From positions 1-6,655 of the forward strand of contig CAMEPN010000104.1 of assembly GCA_945931735.1 (NCBI GenBank): DNA of 6,655 nucleotides, given 5' to 3'. Under the pieces are notes generated by a model that was given only the letters and a program-made list of their open reading frames with translations, did not search any database and had not been told where the DNA came from. Of this stretch, positions 1-5,700 are shown one piece after another. The position numbers were made by a program, and so were the translations under genes. Numbering within the stretch: position 1 is the first letter of the stretch; each line of letters starts with the position of its first letter. Origin of the DNA: an uncultured Clostridia bacterium (GTDB lineage Bacteria; Bacillota; Clostridia; Oscillospirales; Ruminococcaceae).

Positions 1-740
1 TTATTTTTGAGATATTTTTCATAGTTATCGCAGATTTCCTTGGTATCACCAAAAGCCATCTGTTTTCCATGCTCCAACCACAGCACCTTATTGCACATAC
101 GCCTTATCTGTTCAATCGAATGTGAAACAATAATTGTCACCTTGCCATTGTTTATAATTTCGCGCATTTTGCTCTCACTTTTTTCCCTAAATGCGCCATC
201 TCCAACTGAAAGTACCTCGTCTAATATAAGTATCTCCGGATCTACCATACTTGCAATTGAAAAAGCAATGCGTGATTTCATGCCATTTGAAAGCTGCTTA
301 AATGGACGATCTTCAAATTCCTCTAATTCTGAAAAGGCGAGTATCTCGGGATATTTCCTGTCCATAAATTCCCGAGTATATCCTAGCATAGCGCCGCGGA
401 GATATGCATTTTCTTTCAGGTTAAGATCCCCATCAAAGCCGCTGGCGAGTTCAAGCAATGCAGCTATACTTCCATTGACCTTGATAGTACCTGCAGAAGG
501 CTGCATGATCTGGGTCACAACCTTTAGCAGTGTAGATTTTCCGGCGCCATTTGTTCCGATTATCCCCATCAGATCGCCTTTGTAAAGTGTAAAGCTTACA
601 TCGTCTACTGCCATGAACTCTTCTACATGATATTTTCCTGTAAGCTTTTTCACCACATATTCTTTTAGACCGATATTTCGAAGATCGCCGGTAATATATT
701 TTACAGCAATATGTTTTGCTTCAATTACTATCTCATCCAT
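1..740 (-). CDS. Polysaccharide/teichoic-acid ABC exporter ATP-binding protein (Wzt/TagH family), 3' end outside window
   Basis: Nucleotide-binding subunit that powers export of a lipid-linked polysaccharide through the permease encoded just upstream; it acts at the cytoplasmic face of the membrane. 246 complete codons are visible. Walker A is GTNGAGKST (62-70), the ABC signature is LSNGMKSR (150-157), Walker B is ILILDE (170-175) followed by the D-loop SVGD (178-181), and the H-loop histidine is H207 (IVSHS). The segment LLELASGFDGDLNLKEN (95-111) matches the LLELGAGF..EL.G.EN block typical of Wzt/TagH rather than of general importers, and the long pre-Walker insert containing LKEY (about 25-28) also fits that family. 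The ATG at 740-738 places this N-terminus where homologues start. It lies 10 nt after the permease stop, so the two are probably co-translated. The frame is still open at base 1, so whether a C-terminal glycan-binding domain follows (as in O9a Wzt) cannot be seen. Family assignment is firm; the substrate is inferred only from context. Confidence 0.93.
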   Translation of the reverse strand, partial: MDEIVIEAKHIAVKYITGDLRNIGLKEYVVKKLTGKYHVEEFMAVDDVSFTLYKGDLMGIIGTNGAGKSTLLKVVTQIMQPSAGTIKVNGSIAALLELASGFDGDLNLKENAYLRGAMLGYTREFMDRKYPEILAFSELEEFEDRPFKQLSNGMKSRIAFSIASMVDPEILILDEVLSVGDGAFREKSESKMREIINNGKVTIIVSHSIEQIRRMCNKVLWLEHGKQMAFGDTKEICDNYEKYLKN

Positions 741-743
741 GAA

Positions 744-749
744 TCCACC
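744..749 (-). promoter_or_regulatory. Weak ribosome binding site for the ABC ATPase
   Basis: The minus-strand reading is GGTGGA, only 3 nt from the ATG at 740-738. This is a poor match and unusually close. No better in-frame ATG exists nearby, and an ATG overlapping the permease stop (751-749) is in a different frame that soon terminates. Initiation therefore probably depends on translational coupling to the permease stop codon 10 nt upstream (inference). Confidence 0.4.
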
Positions 750-750
750 A

Positions 751-1518
751 TCAAATATAATACAAGAACTTATAATTCTGCTTCTTATATATTAAAGCCC
801 CGATTCCAAGTGCAATAAGTGCATATGCCGCTCCCAGCACATGAACCATAACATTAGGAATCTGTCCATCTATAATTATCTCTCTGAAGTATCTTATATA
901 CACGTAAATCGGATTCAAGTTGAAAAGCTCTTGAACCGTTGGTGAATAGGAGTCAATAGTATAAAATATTGCAGAAAGATACATAATCAGCATAGTAAAG
1001 ATATCATAAAGATACCTAATATCTCTGAACAGGATATAAAGAGCAGAAAGAATTAAACCCATTCCCAAATTAAATACAACAAGGCATAAAACAGGGTAAA
1101 TTAATAGCAAAAACCTCCAACTAAACACAATATGATCAAACGCGGCAAAAATAAAAAGAACCACAAGATTTATTCCGAAATTAATTAATGCGGCAACATT
1201 TTTAGACAGCAAGAACATATATTTTGGAACATTCACCTTGGAAAAAATTGAATGATTATCATAAAGAGCCTGCATACCTGTGCTTGTTGATTCTCTAAAA
1301 TAGCTAAAAAGTAAATTCCCACAAAAAAGATAGATTATATAATGAGCAGTATTTCTTCCAAAAAATTGTGTGAAAACCAGCGCCATAACTCCCAAAGTCA
1401 TCAGCGGCCCCAGTACGCTCCATAAGATACCGAGTATGGTTCTTTTGTATTTTTTTGTAAAATCTCGCTTTACAAGCTCTTCGAATAAAAACCTGTATCG
1501 TTTGATTTTTTCAATCAT
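751..1518 (-). CDS. Polysaccharide ABC exporter permease (Wzm/TagG type, ABC-2 membrane family)
   Basis: Integral membrane subunit that forms the channel for export of a lipid-linked polysaccharide, partnered with the ATPase encoded directly downstream. Its 255 residues match the usual 250-270 of the family. The N-terminus carries the typical amphipathic interface helix and entry motif: LVKRDFTKKYKRTILGILW (15-33), then GPL (37-39). About six hydrophobic segments can be read, near residues 31-52, 60-75, 107-127, 136-163, 170-187 and 225-244. The LFRDIRYLYDI stretch (163-173) and NPIYVYIRYFREII (202-215) are also family hallmarks. The lysine-rich C-terminus (KKQNYK, 245-250) should be cytoplasmic by the positive-inside rule. 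The ATG at 1518-1516 has a good AAGGGG ribosome site 9 nt upstream. The gene is distinctly AT-rich (roughly 27-35% GC in the blocks I counted) compared with the middle of ugd. Whether it exports a teichoic-acid-like, capsular or other wall glycan cannot be told from sequence alone. Confidence 0.92.
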   Translation of the reverse strand: MIEKIKRYRFLFEELVKRDFTKKYKRTILGILWSVLGPLMTLGVMALVFTQFFGRNTAHYIIYLFCGNLLFSYFRESTSTGMQALYDNHSIFSKVNVPKYMFLLSKNVAALINFGINLVVLFIFAAFDHIVFSWRFLLLIYPVLCLVVFNLGMGLILSALYILFRDIRYLYDIFTMLIMYLSAIFYTIDSYSPTVQELFNLNPIYVYIRYFREIIIDGQIPNVMVHVLGAAYALIALGIGALIYKKQNYKFLYYI

Positions 1519-1527
1519 ATTTGAACG

Positions 1528-1533
1528 CCCCTT
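1528..1533 (-). promoter_or_regulatory. Ribosome binding site of the ABC permease
   Basis: The minus-strand reading is AAGGGG, 9 nt before the ATG at 1518-1516 and 3 nt after the ugd stop codon. It fixes the permease start and suggests that ribosomes finishing ugd re-initiate here. Confidence 0.75.
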
Positions 1534-1536
1534 ATT

Positions 1537-2721
1537 TTAATCGCGACAAAAAAGATCCCTCGTGTAAATTTTATCGCTTATCGTATTCAGTTCTTCCTTC
1601 ATACGATTGGCAATAATTATATCGGAAATACTGCAAAATTCGTTAAAATCATTCTGCAGTGCATAACCATTGAAATCAGTCCCCGATAGAGTTGGCTCAT
1701 AAATTATTATGTTAATATTCTTCTCAGAAATTCTCCGCATTATTTCCTGTATTGCAGACTGGCGGAAATTATCGGAATCCGCCTTCATCGTAAGGCGGTA
1801 TATGCCCACTGTGTGTGGATTGCGCGAGCATATTTCGTCGGCAATATGATCCATTCTTGTTGCGTTTGAATCAACTATTGCCTTGATGAGGTCATTCGGA
1901 ATGTTTCCGAAGTTAGCGCGGAGCTGCTTTGTATCCTTGGGCAGGCAGTATCCGCCGTAACCGAAGGAGGGGTTATTGTACCCGCCTCCGATGCGTGGGT
2001 CGTGGCAGACGCCGTCGATAATCTCGCGGGTGTTCAGACCCATGACTTCCGCATAGGTATCCAGCTCATTGAAGAACGCAACGCGCATTGCGAGGTAGGT
2101 ATTGGAAAACAGCTTTACTGCTTCGGCCTCAGTAGGATTGATGATAAGCACCGGAACATCTTGCTTTATCGCCGCATTTTTCAGAAGCTGAGCAAATACA
2201 GAAGCGTTTTTTCGTGCCTGTTCATCGTCCTGTGGAGCACCGACGATTATTCTGGAGGGATAGAGATTGTCCTCGAGAGCTTTGCCCTCGCGCAGAAATT
2301 CAGGTGAGAAGATGATATTTTTATTATTAAAGCGTTTGCGCGCTTGTAAAGTGAATCCTACGGGAACGGTGGACTTTACGACGATCACTGCGTTGGGATT
2401 AAGCTCGGTCACTGTTTCGATAACGTTTTCAACAGATGAAGTATCAAAATAGTTTTTGTCCGTGTCATAGTTTGTTGGCGTTGCAACAATCACGATCTGC
2501 GCATTCATATAGGCTTCTGTTCCGTCGCAGACAGCTTTAAGGCTGAGCGGTTTCTCTTTGAGATATCTCTCAATATATACGTCTACAATAGGCGATATCC
2601 CGCGATTGATCTTTTCGACCTTTTCGGGAATAATGTCCACTGCTGTTACATCGTTATGCTGCGCAAGCAATACTGCAAGCGACAGACCAACATAGCCGGT
2701 TCCGGCAACTGTAATGTTCAT
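1537..2721 (-). CDS. ugd: UDP-glucose 6-dehydrogenase
   Basis: Cytoplasmic enzyme that oxidises UDP-glucose to UDP-glucuronate with two NAD+, supplying an acidic sugar donor. The 394 residues match the short single-chain bacterial Ugd class (about 390-400, like Klebsiella Ugd and streptococcal HasB). The N-terminal Rossmann motif is GTGYVG (7-12), followed by the acidic end of the second strand, D29. Catalytic residues line up with the characterised Streptococcus pyogenes enzyme: E141 and E145 in EFLREG, K203 and N207 in AVKLFSN, nucleophile C259 in FGYGGYCLPKD, and D263. The segment YRLTMKADSDNFRQSAIQ (308-325) is the usual UDP-binding C-terminal block. The start ATG at 2721-2719 has an AGGAAG site 9 nt upstream, and the gene begins 20 nt after the glycosyltransferase stop. 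Base composition is uneven: about 45-67% GC in 60-nt blocks between about 1741 and 2280, but about 34% in the last 200 bp. A UDP-ManNAc or GDP-mannose dehydrogenase is the alternative; the motif set favours UDP-glucose. Confidence 0.93.
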   Translation of the reverse strand: MNITVAGTGYVGLSLAVLLAQHNDVTAVDIIPEKVEKINRGISPIVDVYIERYLKEKPLSLKAVCDGTEAYMNAQIVIVATPTNYDTDKNYFDTSSVENVIETVTELNPNAVIVVKSTVPVGFTLQARKRFNNKNIIFSPEFLREGKALEDNLYPSRIIVGAPQDDEQARKNASVFAQLLKNAAIKQDVPVLIINPTEAEAVKLFSNTYLAMRVAFFNELDTYAEVMGLNTREIIDGVCHDPRIGGGYNNPSFGYGGYCLPKDTKQLRANFGNIPNDLIKAIVDSNATRMDHIADEICSRNPHTVGIYRLTMKADSDNFRQSAIQEIMRRISEKNINIIIYEPTLSGTDFNGYALQNDFNEFCSISDIIIANRMKEELNTISDKIYTRDLFCRD

Positions 2722-2730
2722 AAATGTGCA

Positions 2731-2736
2731 CTTCCT
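2731..2736 (-). promoter_or_regulatory. Ribosome binding site of ugd
   Basis: The minus-strand reading is AGGAAG, 9 nt before the ugd ATG and 5 nt after the stop codon of the glycosyltransferase gene. The 20-nt gap holds nothing else, in particular no terminator hairpin, so ugd should be read from the same transcript as the glycosyltransferase. Confidence 0.7.
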
Positions 2737-2741
2737 ATTTT

Positions 2742-5700
2742 TTATTGTTTTTTGTATTCAACGATCTTGCACTCTGAGTAATCAACTATGCTGCTATAAT
2801 ACTGCTTAACATTTCTGGAATATTCAGCTAGGCGTGGAGTTTCATCATATGCAAGGGATTTACATGGATATATTATATATTCCGCTTCTGACACAGTGCT
2901 TTCTATATCATTTGTAAGCGTGACTTTCTTCTCTCCGTTTTTGAACATTTTCTCAAACAGATCTGTTAGAGTATCGCATTTTGTTGAATACGAAGAAGTG
3001 TCAACGGAATAATTAGGATTATAACAAAGCACAGTATCATATAAGAACTGATACAGCGCTCTGTCCTCGGGGCTGCTGTGACATTTGGGACAGATGTGGT
3101 TATTGTATTTTCCGTGATATCCGCATATATTGCAGATATTATTATGCTCTGCCACCGTTTTTTCAAGTGTGCGAAGATTTGATTCCGAATAGGGGTGGAC
3201 AGCGACTGTCGTGTCGTTAACATAGTCAGACGGGCAAGGACGTGTTTGCTTGGTTCCGGCATATACATTTTCTATTGACCCTATTTCGTAACCACAGCTT
3301 TGGATGTAATAGCTGTATTCCGTATCCATATGTCCATGCACCAGCTTATCAGAAAATCCGCCGCACTCCTTGAACGCAGCCATACGAAGTATATATAGTC
3401 CCCCCTGAACAAACCGAATAGGTTCAGGCATTTTATCAAGGTAATTCTGATTTCTGTACTGCTGAAATGGTTCGCTGTTTTTTAAAGCTTCTCTGGTGCA
3501 TAGCTTCGGAATGTATGACAAACCTCCGGCAATAGCACAATTGGGATGACGATCCATATATTCTATAAATCTCTTTTCCCAGCCGTATTCGATTGGATAT
3601 CCCTCGTTACTGCACAAATATATTGCATATTTGGTGTTTATCGTTGACAGTGCAAGATTTGAAGCAGGACCGCACCATATATTTTTTTCAAGCAAAATGA
3701 GGTGAATATTTGAATGGGATCGCTCCAGATTTCTGAGATAACTTATAAATTCAGCGTTTGGACTTCCGTTATCAACTATGGTAAGTGAAAATCTTGAGGT
3801 GGTCTTGTCAAACAGGTTTTCAACTATTTTCTTGGTTTCGCTGTAATCATCTGCGCAATAAGTGACCATAAAGATAGAAACAGATTTCAGAAGAATATTG
3901 TCCAGCAGTGCCGAAGCCATTGTTCTCGTGGTATCATTATCCCCGACAGTATTATAACCGTTGCGAACAATAAGCGCCTTGTCAGCACTTGGCATAGAAA
4001 CGAATTCTTTGATTTTGTCCGCCAAAGCTCTTTCGTTTCTCTCGGGAACAATAAAACCATTGTATTTGTCTTTGACAACATACGGGATTGACGATACATC
4101 CGTAGATATTACAGGCACTCCGCAAGCCATAGCCTCAAGAACGACTGTCGGCATACCGTCAATATCACCGTTTTCCGCAACAACACACGGTGCAACAAGC
4201 AAATCAGCGTCCTTAAGGCATTCTATTGCATTAGGGATTGTACCGCGGATAGCAACGATATCCTGTACAGCGTATTTTTCAATCAGCTCTTTATATTTAT
4301 CTTCAAGATCACCGTAACCATAGATATCAATACTGTAAGAAGAATCAAGGTATTGTGCGGCTTTTATCAGATACTCAAAGCCCTTTTTTTCAATAAATCT
4401 GCCGATCGCCACAATTTTTGTTTTATCGGTATTGAATATTTTCGGCTTATCCATGTGTTCGTTTTTATAAACCATGAATTCTTCCGCAACCGTCTGATTG
4501 CATATTGAAATTTTATTTGCAGGAACACCGCGTGATTTTAAGAAGTCAAGGTGATATTTTCCGCCCGGAACCAGCACCATCTCGCAGTTTTCAAAGCTTC
4601 CTACCTCTCCGACATGATTTCTCTTGTCGTTAAGGTACAAAAAGATATCCACTGCATGAGCAGCAAATGAGAAAGGAATACCGGTGATCTGCGAAGCCTT
4701 GTAGGCAAGTTGGTATGCTGTTGGATATGCGAAATGGGCGTGCATATAATCTATATCATTATCCACAAGCTGTTGTGCAAGGTCTGCTTCGTCATTTACC
4801 ATGGTTGCCTTAAGCTCAAAATCAGGATCTTTGTAATTGGCTGCAACGACCTTATAAAACACCTGAACCTTGCAGCCGTGTTCAATCAGATACTTTATTT
4901 CGTTAAAGACAAATGTCTGTGAACCGGCAGGGTAATCCCATAAAATATATGCAACATTAACAGAGTCCAGGTTATAGTTCATTCTTTCTCGTCTAAGTTT
5001 TTTCAACACCTTTTCTCTGTTGTCATCAAGGGAAACAGTGGTGGAAATATTATTTAATTTCGTATCCAGATAATATTCGGCAAGAGTTTCATCAACATGA
5101 AATGCCGGCATTTTCCGAGTGTATCTTGCGATAAGATCCCAGTCGACAAGGCGCTTTAATGTTGTATCAAATCCGCCAAGCTGTTCAAAGAGAACTCTCT
5201 TGTGCATAAACACGTTTAAATCGATGAAATTCTGATGCACAATGACCTTTCTGTCATAAGCCGAATTTCTGATTTTCTCTGAATGATGGACTATATCGTT
5301 TACATGAAGATTTGCATATGCAGTCTGGATTTCGGGGTGGGATTTAAATGCTCCTATCATCTTTTCCAGATAAGTTGGCTTCCAGATATTATCGGAATCC
5401 AGGTATGCGATATATTCATATCGTGCGTGACTAAGACCCAAATTTCTTGCTGCACAAACGCCGGAATTTTTCTGGGTTAAATATATGATGGTATGCTTTT
5501 CAATTTGTTCCTTGTATTTATTCTTTACATATTCTTCAGTGCCGTCGGTACTACCGTCATCTACAATAATTATTTCAAATGATTTATAGTTCTGCCCTAA
5601 AATGGAATTAATGGCATTTCCTATTGTTCCCTTTCTATTCCATGTTGGCATGATGATGCTGACAGACATACCAACCTCAACAGCGGTTGAATTAACAGTG

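Noticed and set aside
1..3. TAA on the minus strand as the end of the ABC ATPase
   Set aside because: It is out of frame: the ATPase codons fall at 5-3 and then 2-0, so the last two visible bases read AA and the gene remains open.
40..585. Plus-strand 181-codon open frame
   Set aside because: It is antisense to the ABC ATPase, whose Walker A, signature, Walker B and H-loop lie on the opposite strand. The plus-strand translation shows no recognisable motif.
2002..2452. Plus-strand open frames opposite ugd
   Set aside because: They lie across conserved catalytic segments of ugd, show no family motif and are explained by its higher GC content.
2966..3268. Minus-strand 100-codon frame overlapping the end of the glycosyltransferase
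   Set aside because: It is in a shifted frame within the GT2-C/ribbon coding region. The main frame carries the motifs, so there is no sign of a frameshift.
3961..4317. Plus-strand 118-codon open frame
   Set aside because: It is antisense to the GT4 donor-binding region, with no recognisable domain.
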